64,000 nucleotides of DNA from Corticium candelabrum (lineage: Eukaryota > Porifera > Homoscleromorpha > Homosclerophorida > Plakinidae). Below the pieces are notes generated by a model, which was not told where the DNA came from, searched no databases, and was given only the letters and a program-made list of their open reading frames with translations. Location: assembly GCF_963422355.1 (NCBI RefSeq), contig NC_085100.1, positions 3,130,568 to 3,194,567 of the forward strand, read 5' to 3'. This document shows, piece by piece, positions 28,401-40,066 of this stretch (position 1 is the first letter of the stretch; every line of letters begins with the position of its first letter). The translations under genes were made by a program, and so were the position numbers.

Positions 28401-31400
28401 GTCAACACAGAGAGTCTAGATTTCGAGAAGGACACATCACACTTCGTAGTTCGACTTCAAGCGACGGACGTCGGCGGCCTACTCTCCGACACCAAAACTG
28501 TAACCGTACACCTACGGGACGTCAACGAGCATGCCCCTACGTTTACTGCCGAATCATATAGAACGACAATCAAAGAAAATGTAAGAGGCCTCGTACTTTC
28601 GATCGCAGCGCTGGACGCAGATGGAAGCGACAAGTACGGAAGAGTCGGATACCGTATAGTAGACACTAATTCACATGTGGACGTTTTATCCAACGGTAGT
28701 ATAGTTGTGATTTCCTCTTTCGATGCTGAGCAGGATGAAAGCCCGTATATGCTTCAAGTGATTGCATTCGACGAAGGAGGTTTGTCTAGTACCGCCAACG
28801 TCACCATTAATGTAGAGGACGTAAATGATCATGAACCCAAATTTGGTAAGAGTAGCTACGACGTCGTGTACGGTGTGAATTGCTCACATCTGCTGACGGT
28901 CGAAGCTACAGACGGAGACAGAGATGCTCCCTTCAATTCTATTGTCGAGTATCGGATTATTGGCAATGTTCCTTTTGCAGTCGACAATATGGGAAATGTT
29001 TTCATCGACGGCGCTGTTGTTGTCGACCCAGAATTACAACGCAATTTTTCGTTTCACGTGGTTGCAGTGGATGGCGGAGGGTCGTCGAGCAAAGAAGTGA
29101 GCGTCCGAGTTAGGGTTCCGTCGGGTCGCCAGCACCTTGTGCCCTTGCTAAGTCAAGAGTCTGTAGCAGCGAGTATTAGAGAAGACGCAGCCTTGGGTTC
29201 TACGTTTCTGTTTCTAACAACGACAAATACGGATATCGACGTAGACGCCGTTACGTACCAACTCATGGACATGGCGTCTCCATTTGTCGTACATCCTAAT
29301 GGATCTGTGGGGTTAGTCACGTCGGTCGACTTCGAAAGACAGTCGAGTTACAATCTCAGTGTCATGGCGATTCATGGCGACCTCAAGTCGTGCCATCGAG
29401 TCCGCGTTATCATCACGGACGTTAACGACGCACCCCGATTCGCGTCGAAACTCTACGAGACGGCAGTATACGAAGGATCCGTGTTGCGTTTCGAATTCAC
29501 CTTGACCGACGAAGATGACCCGGATAGTGCCAATGGTACAGTAACACCATACCTCGAATCGAATCTCTTTGCGGCTGACTACAACAGTTCTAGAGGCAAG
29601 GGTTGGATTATCAGTGTACAAGAACTCGACTTCGAAACGCAGCAACATCATTCTTTGCAGCTGTTTGCCCAAGACTCTGGACAACCTCGATTGAAGACAC
29701 GCTTCCCTGCGCGGTTAGACGTGGCCGTGTTGGATAGAAACGAGTTTCGTCCTGAATTTGTTGAGACTAGCTACGAGGCAACTGTTAGTGAAAATGTGTT
29801 CGAATCGGTGGTGGTTCTCAACAGTACAGATCGCGATGGAGGATCTATATACGGGGAAGTCGTTTCGTACTACATACCTTCTCCCTTCATTGCGCCTTTT
29901 AACGTGACATCACGAGGTCACGTCTACAACACTCGACTTCTCGATTTCGAATCAGATCAGTTAGAACATCGCTTCTCTGTGGTAGCGGTCGACGGAGGAG
30001 GATTCGAGAGCAATGCGGTCGACGTGACCATTTACATTACAAACGTCAACGACAACAGACCTCGGTTTCCAGACGGTGTCACTGATGACGCAAAATTTGT
30101 TGAAATAGAATGGGATAGGCCCCCTTCTTCTGATCCTGTAATTACATTGAAAGCTGGTGATGACGACCACACCGATGTCTTATACTACTATATGCCTATT
30201 GGATACCACAACTTTCCCTTTTCACTGCCAGATCCCTTAGTGGGGGCTATTGTGCAAACTGCAGATCTCAAGGCACCACCAGGCTCAGCCTACAACTTCT
30301 CCGTTCTCGTACAAGACAGAGAGAGAGCTAGTGAGTCTTCTGATGTGTTGAGATTTCACTGGCCGGTTTCCATCATATTGATCGACACAAACGACCCACC
30401 TTACTACCTCGAGGATGACATAACCATCTCGGTAGATTTTGAAGCTCTATTCTATTCTGAGAACAAACGCATTCTCAGCGTACAAGCCCAGGACGACGAT
30501 TATATTCATTCTAACTATTCCGAAATAGTCTCATACAACATTCAATCGTACGAGTCCCTTCCGATTGCTATCGACTCTTTGGGTGTTGTGACATTGACTG
30601 ACGACAGGGAGTTGCCTGTCACCGTGACTTTCAATGTGAGTGCTACAGATGGTGGAGGTTTGATTTCGATTAAACCAGCGCGCGTTATGGTCAACGTTTT
30701 GTACAGAAACGCACACAGTCCAGTCCTTGTTGGATTCGAGGAAGGCAACAGTTACACTACTGTGGTCGACTTGAAAGAAACGCAGCCAAATGGTAGTGTA
30801 GTGGTGGTAATTAATGTCACAGACAATGACATGGGACCAGATGGCATGGTTAAGATGTTCTCGTTGCCTCATCCCCATTTCAAAACATCTCCCAATGGCA
30901 CAATATATTTAACCAAGATGGTGGACTATGAACGGCTCGATGATAAAACGTTTAACGTGACTGTAATTGCGTCTGACTCTGGAAAAATTAGAAAAACCGC
31001 TAGCGGTACCGTGATTATCCGGGTTCTAAACGAGAACGACAGTCCACCACAAGTTACATTCCCTCATTCAACGTTTCGTTTTAGTACAGGAACAATCCTT
31101 AACGTCAGCAGCAACGTCACCTACACAGACGACGACGATCCAATGCCTCAGACACACACCGTCGTATTTTCGTTGCATCAACAGAGAGGCCCACGGTCAC
31201 CATTCACTGGTCGGTTTTGTCAGGCCGGAGTATTGGCACCCGTTCCAATACTGTGTATGGAGCAGACCACTAGTATTTTGACGTCAAAGGTCTTTTCCGC
31301 AGATCGGTTTGAAGGCGAGTGGGGAGCAGTTAGATTTAGCAAAATGTTTCCCGGCAACTGCAGTAGATTTGACGGCTCAAAACATTTTATGCTTATGAAG

Positions 31401-34277
31401 ATGACAGTACAAACATGGATACGCATCGGACCTGCGGCTATGGGCACCATCTTCACTCTACATCGATGGGACAGCTATTACCTGTTAGCTATTCGACTAG
31501 AACGAAAAAGCAGAATTACTGTACGATATCGTCTCATCGACGGGGTCGTAAACTCACACCGCTTCTTGTTAAAGAAACCGTATTTAATTGATAACAATCA
31601 GTGGCATCATCTAGTGGTGGCAATCAACTACCCCAACATATCTCTTTACGTAGACGGTCAAAAGCAGGAATCGCATTCGGCCGTCAAATATTTTTCGAGT
31701 TTTTCAGGAGACCGGGTCTGTATCGGAGTAGCATCAAAGGTCGGAGACCGGCAACTGACGGGAAGACTGGCCGGTTTGTCACTCGGCTTGTCTGCGGCTA
31801 ATCAACTGGACGTCGGCTGTATGATGAACTGCGGCGAAGCCATTGGTACGGTCGACGCAGTGGAACGTGTATCTGTCGTACACTCACCGGGAAAGGTAAC
31901 CTTTTCTAGTCCTTCTAGTGAAGACATGCAAGCAGCTCTACGTCACATCGGTTACGTCAACCGCCACTTGGACACACGCGATGTCCGTCGATGGATTAAC
32001 GTAGACGCATCGGACGGTGTAAATACGGATTCAAAAAGACTTCGCGTAGACCTACCGAGGGGCAACTTTTACTCCCCAACCTTTCTGTTTCCAAAAGTAA
32101 CTTCAGTATTTTTATCACAAGGAAGTGTGTTGGTGTCGCCTAGTCTACAACTACAGGATATGGATGGCGTCGTGTCTCCTTACAATACACTCGTACAGTT
32201 AGACGCTTCTCTCTGCGACCGAAATTCGTACGACGTCGATGTCCAGCTGCAGAGATGTGGCGCTACGCGGGCCGTCAATCTCCTCCCTCGCAACGTACAG
32301 TGGACCAGACACGTACCCCAGCGATTCCAAGATTTTCGCTATTGGTTTCACTTCAATGCGACAAACAGAGTCGACATACCGTCGACCGTATTGCCCACGG
32401 AGTTTATTGGGGCTTACTATTCTATCCTAGCTTGGGTATATCTGGAAACGCCGGGCGTCATATTCAGGAAAGGGTCGCCGGACGGTGAAGTGATCAGTGT
32501 GTTGGTGAGAAAGCGGGCCGTTGAGATATCCGTGTGGACGGACGAAGGTTTTGTCACGCTGCAGTGGGATTTGCCCGTTCTCCGACAAACGTGGCATCAC
32601 CTCTGTTTCACAGTCGCCAACTCGTCGTCTGCTCGTCTCTATCTGGACGGTCACCTCCTGCCGTTCCGAAAGCACATACCGAGCTCGAGTCCGGCCCAAG
32701 CAGCACCAGAGACAAGCATCGGCGGAAACTCTACCCACTCGGGTTCGAAACGACGCCAACCATTCCAAGGCAAACTGGCCGCATTCGCTGTCGTCATCGG
32801 ACAGGCCGTCGATGAAAGCAACTTGCGTTGTCTTTTGGCGTGTAGAGACCGCTTGCTAATTTCGGAGCAGTACGACAGGCAAGTGTGGAGCGTACGATCA
32901 CTCAACGAGAGTACGGCGTTGAGAATCTACGGAGTGGCCGACATATCGGACGTGGAGTCGATGCTGAGGTCAGTGAGCTACGACAACGTGCACGACTTCC
33001 CGCGCAACCGACCACGTCGGGTGCAATATATCGTCGAGAACGAAAAGCACGTGACGGTTGCTGAAACCAGCGTGGCCGTTCGGTCGGCGGGTCGACGTTT
33101 GTCTCTCGACGCGAGTTATCCTATCAAACGTTTGTCTCGCAGGGAGACCCTCGGTGGGTACCCCGCGCTGTATGACGTCACTTTCCTTCACGATTCCAAG
33201 AGCCAGGTGATCGATATGGTGAGTGTAGAGCTGACATCTCGTCCGCACATTACAATTCCATTTACGGGCGTGCGATTCGAATGCGAAGTCGCACTCAATG
33301 CGGCAGAACGCAACTTGCTCTGTGTGGATAGCCCGGACATGGTTCACCTCCTGTCGGCTCCTCTTCTCGTGGGTGGACGGTTGGTGTCGTTGGGAGATTT
33401 CACAAACGTCCTTAACCTTAGTAACGCGTCGCCTGCAGATGTCAGAAATGCTGTGGTCAGAGGCTTAACTGGGAAATTGTTTTCAGCCAATGAGGCGGCG
33501 TTTACAACCTTTATCAAGCAGGAGGGTAAAGATGAAGGTTTCGTCTTCGCTTGTGTAGAAATGGGCTTCGTTTCGTGGGGCATCGAGATCGACTCGTCTC
33601 AAAAGACTATCAAGTTTGTCCATACACCGTCGACGAAGCGTGGCTCGGCTCGCCAACAAGCCTACACAGTATTTACAGCAGACATCGACGACGGCAAGTG
33701 GCATCACCTCACTCTGAACGTGAGAAACCGCGTAGTGACACTGCACGTCGACGATACGACTCTTGCAGCCAGTCTGCACTACATAAAGGAAGGCAATCGA
33801 GTCACCAAGCAGTCGTTCTCAACCAAGCTACCATGGAGACTGCGCATGAGTACTATCTGCAACCTGTACGTAGGCTACAGAGGTCCTAACTCTCCAACCA
33901 TGTTTAGTGGTAGCCTTTGGGGGCTGAGCATTCTCCCGGGTCAAATTCTGAGCGACCCAGCAAGAGACTGTTTACGGTTCAAGGCAAAGTCCAGGTACTG
34001 CTTGGAAGAATTAACGCTCCCGCACTTAGACGACGACGTCACCAACATTCTCCAGCGCCACAGTATATCAATGGATACTCGTGACTTTGGTATTACCTTG
34101 TGGGGTCCCGCAGACCAGAAAGTATACCAGAAAATTATAAACGAAGTGGTGTACGCAAATTGGGCACTAAGACCACATCCTCGCTACCAAACAAGAACGT
34201 TGGAGGTGTATGCTACTGATCACGGTGGTCGATTCATCAGTAATAATTTACGCATTACTATTATGTTCACTAAATAA
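3622..34277 (+). CDS. Giant secreted adhesion protein: LRR, Ig, Cys-rich, beta-helix, about 67 cadherin repeats, LamG
   Basis: Thirteen exons join in frame: 3622-3821, 3886-3954, 4002-4174, 4233-4348, 4632-4773, 4832-4957, 5044-5201, 5270-5418, 5480-5585, 5664-8427, 8485-8757, 8816(or 8837)-9100 and 9783-34277. All introns are GT-AG, with phases matching at every junction. The sum is a multiple of three only if one base is skipped near 14713, giving 9,684 residues. Order: signal peptide (MLTSSLLFAGAILIVVHA), LRR (LDLSGRNISRVPEEL) and LRR C-terminal cap (NPLICDCQL), Ig to about residue 233, Cys-rich module 234-275, Ig-like material to 413, beta-helix 414-1334, two Ig domains to about 1520, cadherin repeats to about 8610, then three LamG modules. 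No hydrophobic anchor precedes the stop at 34275-34277, so it is probably secreted or an extracellular-matrix protein. Cadherin repeats bind Ca2+ through LDRE/DxND-type motifs. The exon 7-9 borders are the least certain, and the weak GTCAGC donor at 5586 is a guess. I know no family with this architecture. Confidence 0.85.
4363..4435. repeat. (CA)n microsatellite in an Ig-domain intron
   Basis: About 36 CA units inside the intron 4349-4631 that splits the first Ig domain between its VTLRC and YTFQC strands. Confidence 0.97.
5664..8427 (+). other. Exon 10: three right-handed beta-helix (pectin-lyase-like) units
   Basis: A 2,764-nt exon encodes 921 residues made of three similar units starting near 5945, 6795 and 7625. 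Each opens with an IQDAV/YAV-type helix and a PGSY or SGVY turn (IILHPGSYSGRVVVSKAV, VIHVHPGSYHGSIVINKSV, VVVRSGVYSNAHVHITKAL). Each continues with short beta-helix rungs and closes with an N-F/Y-W motif (HNFWV, KNFWF, KNYWA). These are hallmarks of parallel beta-helix proteins of the NosD/pectin-lyase fold, which are common in bacterial surface proteins. No catalytic residues could be assigned, so a structural or carbohydrate-binding role is more likely. The donor is phase 1, like the Ig exons that follow. Confidence 0.8.
9783..31060 (+). repeat. About 67 tandem cadherin repeats in one exon
   Basis: Counting D-x-N-(D/E)-x-x-P linkers by eye gives about 67 repeats of roughly 105 residues. Most carry an N-terminal ENxxxG motif, the LDYE/LDFE motif and a DxGG or DG turn before the linker (for example VNVNDNPP, DVNEYPP). 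Two classes alternate: one with a DxDGG...YGxV strand and a DGGGL turn, and a shorter class with DPDG and a DGxF/DGEL turn. Repeats 1, 2, 19, 23, 61 and 65-67 are divergent. The count exceeds that of Fat (34) or Dachsous (27) in vertebrates. A Ser/Gly-rich insert interrupts repeat 16 at 14590-14655. Confidence 0.9.
14706..14718 (+). other. +1 frame discontinuity at TTT TGA inside cadherin repeat 16
   Basis: Upstream the frame reads ...YGQIMRYEF and then TGA at 14714-14716. The cadherin sequence resumes in the next frame as EDTDLFKVDFD..., so skipping a single T of the TTTT run restores a canonical repeat and opens 6,520 more codons. This could be a homopolymer error, a recent indel, or +1 programmed frameshifting. 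Confidence 0.85.
31061..34277 (+). other. C-terminal calsyntenin-like region: three LamG modules, no membrane anchor
   Basis: After the last cadherin linker (ENDSPP) the protein has three concanavalin-like/LamG modules, at about 31325-31850, 32330-32870 and 33535-34000. Each has a (D/N)xxWHHL strand (NNQWHHLVVAIN, RQTWHHLCFTVAN, DGKWHHLTLNVRN) and a GxL(A/W)(G/A) strand. Each is followed by a Y-x-N segment ending in R and a D/E-containing strand (IGYVNRH, VSYDNVH, VVYANWA). LamG followed by such a segment resembles calsyntenins, which however continue into a TM segment and a cytoplasmic tail. Here the ORF ends in LRITIMFTK and stop. A further exon after a cryptic donor cannot be excluded, but none was seen in 34278-35300. 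Confidence 0.72.
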
Positions 34278-35489
34278 TTAAGTGGAACTGGTGACCATAA
34301 ATCTATAGATTGAACTCACTGTATTTGAATTTCAGACATTTGCATGTTGATTGACTTGAATAGATAGATACACAGATTGCACTCTTGTCCTCGTGGAGAG
34401 GCTCCTTGTGCGTCTTGGACGAAGCAGTTTAAGCGCAATAGTTCAAAGTAGTCATGCTCCCACTGTAGTCTCACACAAACCTAAATTAGAGATAAATGTT
34501 TGTGTTTGTTCGTGTCTGTGTGCAACATTGTCTAGACACACGGTACAACACTACAGACACGTACGTACGAATCTACACATGTACTGTACGGTGCATATTC
34601 ACGTATCCATCTGACTGTATATCATCACGTTAGATCTACAAGGTCCGTGCAGTATCCGGGAATATACGTTTTCCACTACACTATTATGGAATGATCGATG
34701 TTTGTACATGTAGAGAGTCTACTAGGTAGTCATTATAGAGACCCATCCATGTAGTGCTAAATTATTACCGTTAATTGATTAAGTAATTAATTTTTAAAAT
34801 ATTATTTTCATCAATCTATTTATTTATTTGTAAAATGAAAAGTCTCCTGTACAACTAACTTCTTAAGGTATCACATGCACGCTGCATCACGTGTAAACTG
34901 TGTGGCACACGCGCTGGTAAGTCTACCTACCATGCAGAGCTTACCAACTCCGTTTCAACTGTTTGGGGCCTTGGGAGTAACCAATAGCTGCTACCTCGAA
35001 GTCCAGCCGGTGTTTTACTAAGTAAGGCGTCCGTCTTACGTTGTGGTGAATACTTACCGTGACTTTTCTGACGTCAGTAGGTACTATATATGTATACGTC
35101 TGTTGTTGTGTTGAGAACGAAAGAGAGGACAGAGGCTGGCCAGCTGAGGTAAGTGATATCTAAACATAGACAAGACAAGCTCTGTTTCAGCCTCGAAGAG
35201 ACTTCATAACGAAAGAAGAAATGGTAAAGAAACATGCGCATGACAGGCGGGAAATTTAATAAGCGCTCGCATGTCCAGTTCACTCGCGCAACAACGAGAC
35301 GTCTGGTCTGAACTTTATTAGACTCATTAAAATTAAAGCCCTACATGTGAGAACGCCAATCTTTAGAACTTAAAATCATAGTAGTGCAATCAATGTTGAC
35401 TTCGATAAGTCAAATAATGAAATAAATTAATAAATGTTACAATGATACATATATCTCAAAACAAAAACTGTTCTTTTGGCCCTATCAGT
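34278..35489. other. Convergent intergenic region
   Basis: It lies between the 3' ends of the giant adhesion gene and methionine synthase. A minus-strand AATAAA (35314-35319) could serve methionine synthase. No clear plus-strand polyadenylation signal, TM-coding exon or RNA gene was recognised. The centre, near 34760-34830, is AT-rich. Confidence 0.6.
35314..35319 (-). terminator. Candidate polyadenylation signal (AATAAA) for methionine synthase
   Basis: AATAAA on the minus strand, about 170 nt downstream of the methionine synthase stop. It is the only consensus signal seen in that stretch. Confidence 0.45.
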
Positions 35490-38400
35490 TCAATCTTCAT
35501 CATCAGGATCATAAGAAAGACAATATCCCAACCACTTTTCCATGTCTGTCACTGTAGCCCCCTTTCTCTTGGCATAGCTGTGCAACTGCTCTCTCGTTAT
35601 CTTCCCAACTGAAAAGTAGTTGGCCTCTCGATTAGCAAAGTAAAGACCACTGACTGATGCAGCAGGATCCATGGCCAAAGACTCGGTCAGTATAATTCCT
35701 GTGTTCTCAGCTACTGCCATCAGATCCCACATTGTCTCTTTCTCTGTGTGATCTGGTTGACTGGGATAGCCTGGTGCTGGACGAATACCTTGGTAGGTGA
35801 CGCCGTGGAGGGCTTTTGCATCCAAAGTTTCTTCAGGAGAATAACACCAAAACTCTTTGCGTACTCGCTCGTGCATCTCCTCTGCAAAAGCTTCAGCTAG
35901 TCTATCAGCAAGAGCTTTCACCATTATGGAGTTGTAGTCATCGAAGACTTCTTTGTGTTTGGAAGAGAGATCCTCACACCCAAATCCAGCCGAGACAGCA
36001 AACATACCTATGTAGTCTACAATCCCTGATTCGATCGGAGCAATAAAATCTGACAAACACAGATATGGAGAAGTGTCACCTGCTTCCTTTTCTGCTTGCT
36101 GCCTCAGTCCATACAATGTGGCCAGTACGTCATTCCTCTGCGCTGCCTCTTCATCTTGATATAACAGGATATCATCACCACTACTTTGTGCAGCAAAGAA
36201 ACTTATAGCCCCTGATGCTTTGAGTGACTTGTCAGCATGGACCTTCTCCAACATGGCTTGAGCATCATTGAAAACTTTCTTGGCTTCCTCGCCAACTTGC
36301 TTGTCATTGAAGAGCTTGGGGTATCCACGATTAGGATATTTGCCTCTGAGCTGCCAGACGTCGAAGAATGGCTTCCAGTCAATGTATGGAAACAGAGATG
36401 AGAGATCATAATCATTGAAAGTCCTTGTGCCAAGAAATGTTGGTTTAGTCGGCTCAAATTCATCCCACTTTAGTTTTAGCTTCAACTTCTGTGCTTGCTG
36501 GAGGCCCAAATACCGACGGTCCTGAAGGGATTCGTAGTAGTCTTCACGAATGTCAGCATACTCTTCTACAATTTCTTCAAAAAATTCTTGCTTCAAGTTG
36601 CTGTCCATCAGAGCAGAGCAAACAACCACACTCTTTGATGCATCTAGAACATGGATAGTCGGTTGATGGTATCGTGGAGAAATCTTCACAGCTGTGTGTG
36701 CCTTTGAGGTCGTGGCACCTCCAATGAGAAGAGGCAACTTGCACTGTGTACGTTCCATCTCCTTGGCAACATGAACCATTTCATCTAGCGAAGGTGTTAT
36801 AAGACCCGAGAGACCAATGATGTCAGCGTTGTTCTCACGAGCTGTTTCAAGGATCTTCTCACAAGGAGTCATAACTCCCAAGTCAATCACCTTGTAGTTA
36901 TTACAACCCAGCACGACACCAACGATGTTCTTTCCAATATCATGAACATCACCCTTTACAGTTGCTAAAACAATAGTGCCTGCATATGGGTCTTCCTCCT
37001 CCTCGTCCTCTTCTATCTCGACTCCCGCTTTCTCATTGGCCTGTTTTCTTAGCTGCCTCATTTGTTCCTTCTCTTGTTCCATGAATGGTATCAAGTGCCC
37101 TACAGCCTTTTTCATGACTCGCGCAGATTTGATAACTTGAGGAAGGAACATTTTACCAGCACCAAAAAGCTCACCCACCACACTCATGCCTTTCATTAGA
37201 GGGCCCTCAATGACATTCAAGGGTCTTGGATAACGATCAGTACACACACGAGCTTCCTCGGTGTCTCCAATAATATACTTGTCGATGCCCTTCACTAGTG
37301 AATGCTCAAGTCTGAATTCTACATCATTATCTCTCCACTCGTCGGTTGCAACTGTTTGCTTGCCTTTGTCCATCAAAGACTGTGCATATTCAAGCAACAT
37401 TTCTGTGGCTTGAGAATGCCGGTTCCACAGCAAATCTTCACACATCTGCAGAAGATTGGATGGAATGTCATTGTAGAGTGGCAAATTGCCGGCATTGACA
37501 ATTCCCATATCCATGCCTGCTTTGATGGCATGGAATAGGAACACGGTGTGAATAGCCTCTCGCATAACATCCTTGCCTCGAAATGAAAAAGACAGATTTG
37601 ATACACCGCCACTGATTCGTGCTCCAGGCAAAGTCTTCTTGATCGTTTTTGTAGCTTCAATAAATGTGATTCCATATTCGTTGTGTTCCTCCATTCCAGT
37701 GGCAATGGTAAGAATATTGGGATCAAAAATGATATCATTCGGGTTGAATCCAACCTTGTCAGTTAGAATGCGGTACGATCGAGTACATATGGCAACCTTC
37801 CTTTCAGCATCGGTAGCTTGGCCTTCTTCATCAAATGCCATGACAACAACTGCTGCTCCATATCGCTTGATGGTTCTTGCCTTTGACACAAAGTCCTCTT
37901 CTCCTTCTTTCAAACTTATGCTGTTGACAATACACTTCCCCTGTGTACACTTTAGGCCAGCTTCAATCACTGCAAAGTTGGATGAATCGATACACAGAGG
38001 CACACATGCTATTTCTGGTTCCGTTGTAATCAGGTTGACAAATTTGCTCATAGCTGCCACTCCATCAAGCATGCCTTCATCCATGTTGATATCAAGAACT
38101 TGAGCTCCCATCTCTACTTGGCTCTTGGCCACACTAAGAGCTTCATCATATTTGTTTGTCTTGATTAATCTGCAAAAACGACGAGAACCGGCCACATTGC
38201 ATCTTTCACCGATGTTGACAAAAAGGGTCTGTGGACCAATTTTGATAGCTTCGAGGCCTGAGAGAAGAAGCATATCAGAAAACAGGTTCTGTGGCCGTTC
38301 ACGAGGTTTGCATCCTTTGACAGCTAAAGCTATAGCCTCAATATGTTCAGGTCTGCTACCACAGCACCCTCCAACGATGTTAAGAAGACCATCTTGTGCA

Positions 38401-39326
38401 AAATTTTGGAGATGACCGGCCATTGTTTTTGGGGTCTCATCATATTCCCCCATAGCATTTGGCAGGCCAGCATTTGGATAGCACACGATGTAGCATTCTG
38501 TTGATCTAGCAACAGCCTCAATAAATGGCCGCATTTGTTCCGCACCAAGAGCACAGTTGAGACCAAGACCCATAGGTTTCGTATGTGACACACTAATAAC
38601 AAATGCCTCGGCAGTCTGCCCAGACAGGTTTCGTCCACTCTTGTCAACGATAGTACCCGACACAAAAACAGGAAGTCGCTCGTATTCAGACTCAAACAGT
38701 TCCTCAAGTCCAAACAAAGCTGCCTTCGAATTCGCGGTGTCAAAAATTGTCTCCACAATAATTGCATCAACTCCACCATCCATCAGACCTCGTGCCTGCT
38801 CTTTGTAGGCTTCTCTAAGCTCATCAAACTTCACATTCCTATACTCGGGTTTCTCAACAGAAGGTGAGATAGACAAGGTCCTATTGGTTGGCCCAATTGC
38901 TCCCATCACAAACCTCGGGACCCCTGTTTCCGCGGTGACTTCGTCCGCCGCTCTACCCGCCACCTGAGCGGCAGCCTTGTTGATGTCATAGACCACGTGC
39001 TCCAATCCGTAGTCAGCCTGCGCGATGCTCGTCGCGTTGAATGTATTTGTCTCGATGAAATCCGCTCCCGCGTACAGATACTGTTTGTGAATCTCAACGA
39101 TAACGTCCGGCTGTGTTAGACAAAGGAGGTCGTTGTCACCCTGCAGATTCTTCGAATGGTCACGAAACCGCTCGCCGCGAAAGTCCTCCTCCGTCAGACG
39201 CCGCTGTTGGATCATCGTACCCATACCTCCGTCTAGGATCATGATTCGCTCTTGAAGTGTTGCTTGTAGGTGCGCTGTGAAGCGTTCTGGGCTGCGGTGT
39301 TCGCGGGAATACGTTGAGTCACCCAT
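35490..39326 (-). CDS. MTR: Cobalamin-dependent methionine synthase, intronless
   Basis: It transfers a methyl group from 5-methyltetrahydrofolate to homocysteine via methylcobalamin, giving methionine and tetrahydrofolate in the cytosol. The 1,278-residue ORF has the full domain order. The homocysteine domain is at about 20-345, with [10 protein letters not shown] and zinc ligands in GLNCALGA and GGCCGS. The pterin-binding domain is at about 360-620 ([26 protein letters not shown]). The B12 cap and Rossmann domain at about 660-920 carry [11 protein letters not shown], whose His is the lower axial cobalt ligand, and [14 protein letters not shown]. The reactivation (AdoMet) domain is at about 930-1278 ([15 protein letters not shown]). 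The length matches human MTR (1,265), with a small acidic insert before [15 protein letters not shown]. The ATG at 39326 gives the family-typical N-terminus. The whole gene is a single exon, although animal orthologues are usually split into many. It reads as animal-type rather than bacterial. Confidence 0.95.
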   Translation of the reverse strand: MGDSTYSREHRSPERFTAHLQATLQERIMILDGGMGTMIQQRRLTEEDFRGERFRDHSKNLQGDNDLLCLTQPDVIVEIHKQYLYAGADFIETNTFNATSIAQADYGLEHVVYDINKAAAQVAGRAADEVTAETGVPRFVMGAIGPTNRTLSISPSVEKPEYRNVKFDELREAYKEQARGLMDGGVDAIIVETIFDTANSKAALFGLEELFESEYERLPVFVSGTIVDKSGRNLSGQTAEAFVISVSHTKPMGLGLNCALGAEQMRPFIEAVARSTECYIVCYPNAGLPNAMGEYDETPKTMAGHLQNFAQDGLLNIVGGCCGSRPEHIEAIALAVKGCKPRERPQNLFSDMLLLSGLEAIKIGPQTLFVNIGERCNVAGSRRFCRLIKTNKYDEALSVAKSQVEMGAQVLDINMDEGMLDGVAAMSKFVNLITTEPEIACVPLCIDSSNFAVIEAGLKCTQGKCIVNSISLKEGEEDFVSKARTIKRYGAAVVVMAFDEEGQATDAERKVAICTRSYRILTDKVGFNPNDIIFDPNILTIATGMEEHNEYGITFIEATKTIKKTLPGARISGGVSNLSFSFRGKDVMREAIHTVFLFHAIKAGMDMGIVNAGNLPLYNDIPSNLLQMCEDLLWNRHSQATEMLLEYAQSLMDKGKQTVATDEWRDNDVEFRLEHSLVKGIDKYIIGDTEEARVCTDRYPRPLNVIEGPLMKGMSVVGELFGAGKMFLPQVIKSARVMKKAVGHLIPFMEQEKEQMRQLRKQANEKAGVEIEEDEEEEDPYAGTIVLATVKGDVHDIGKNIVGVVLGCNNYKVIDLGVMTPCEKILETARENNADIIGLSGLITPSLDEMVHVAKEMERTQCKLPLLIGGATTSKAHTAVKISPRYHQPTIHVLDASKSVVVCSALMDSNLKQEFFEEIVEEYADIREDYYESLQDRRYLGLQQAQKLKLKLKWDEFEPTKPTFLGTRTFNDYDLSSLFPYIDWKPFFDVWQLRGKYPNRGYPKLFNDKQVGEEAKKVFNDAQAMLEKVHADKSLKASGAISFFAAQSSGDDILLYQDEEAAQRNDVLATLYGLRQQAEKEAGDTSPYLCLSDFIAPIESGIVDYIGMFAVSAGFGCEDLSSKHKEVFDDYNSIMVKALADRLAEAFAEEMHERVRKEFWCYSPEETLDAKALHGVTYQGIRPAPGYPSQPDHTEKETMWDLMAVAENTGIILTESLAMDPAASVSGLYFANREANYFSVGKITREQLHSYAKRKGATVTDMEKWLGYCLSYDPDDED

Positions 39327-39634
39327 GATATCTACGGGATACTGGACGTTTGACAGTCGCCACGTGGTGTTGTGGCATGCGTAAAAGGCGTGATCACTTG
39401 TTGTACGAGTGTCACTTGCAGGGTGATCACTTCTACTATTTTAGTTACTGCTAATTAGTAGTTGACTGAAATTTTAATTAGGATAGTTAGTCTGTTTGAT
39501 AGTAGCAAGTTTTTGAAATCTCACGCCTAGCGCGCGTTAGACCATTTACGAGTTTGTGACATGTGACAGGATCTTGAGTTACTTCTGTAGACTTCGTGTA
39601 TCACTTATTGTTGCAAGCCATAGAACCCTCTGAA

Positions 39635-39706
39635 CACAGACACAGACACAGACACAGACACAGACACACGGACACAGACACAGACACAGACACAGACACA
39701 CACACA

Positions 39707-39769
<63 letters not shown>

Positions 39770-39790
39770 AGACACACACAGACACACACA

Positions 39791-39862
<72 letters not shown>
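39635..39862. repeat. (CA)n / (CAGACA)n compound microsatellite
   Basis: About 230 bp of CAGACA, CA and CAGACACA blocks between methionine synthase and IspF. It produces long open frames of Thr-His or Cys-Val that are artefacts. The remaining intergenic sequence, 39327-39634 and 39863-40066, shows nothing recognisable apart from the 5' flank of methionine synthase. Confidence 0.97.
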
Positions 39863-39863
<1 letters not shown>

Positions 39864-40066
39864 GGCAGCACTCTTAGTACCATGGCTAGGAAGTACAATG
39901 ACAACCCAAGCTGTATGCAACTCGCTAATTATTAAAATATTTCTATAAAGCTAATAAACATTTCATTGCAACGGCTAACATCAAAATCTGGTAGTAATGC
40001 GTAGTCTGTCTAAACAATCTCAACTTGCCATGTATACTTTATCATCAATCATCACAGAGTATGGCA

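Noticed and set aside
34278-35300. Searched for a TM/cytoplasmic exon completing the giant cadherin
   Set aside because: No hydrophobic stretch after a plausible acceptor was found on the plus strand.
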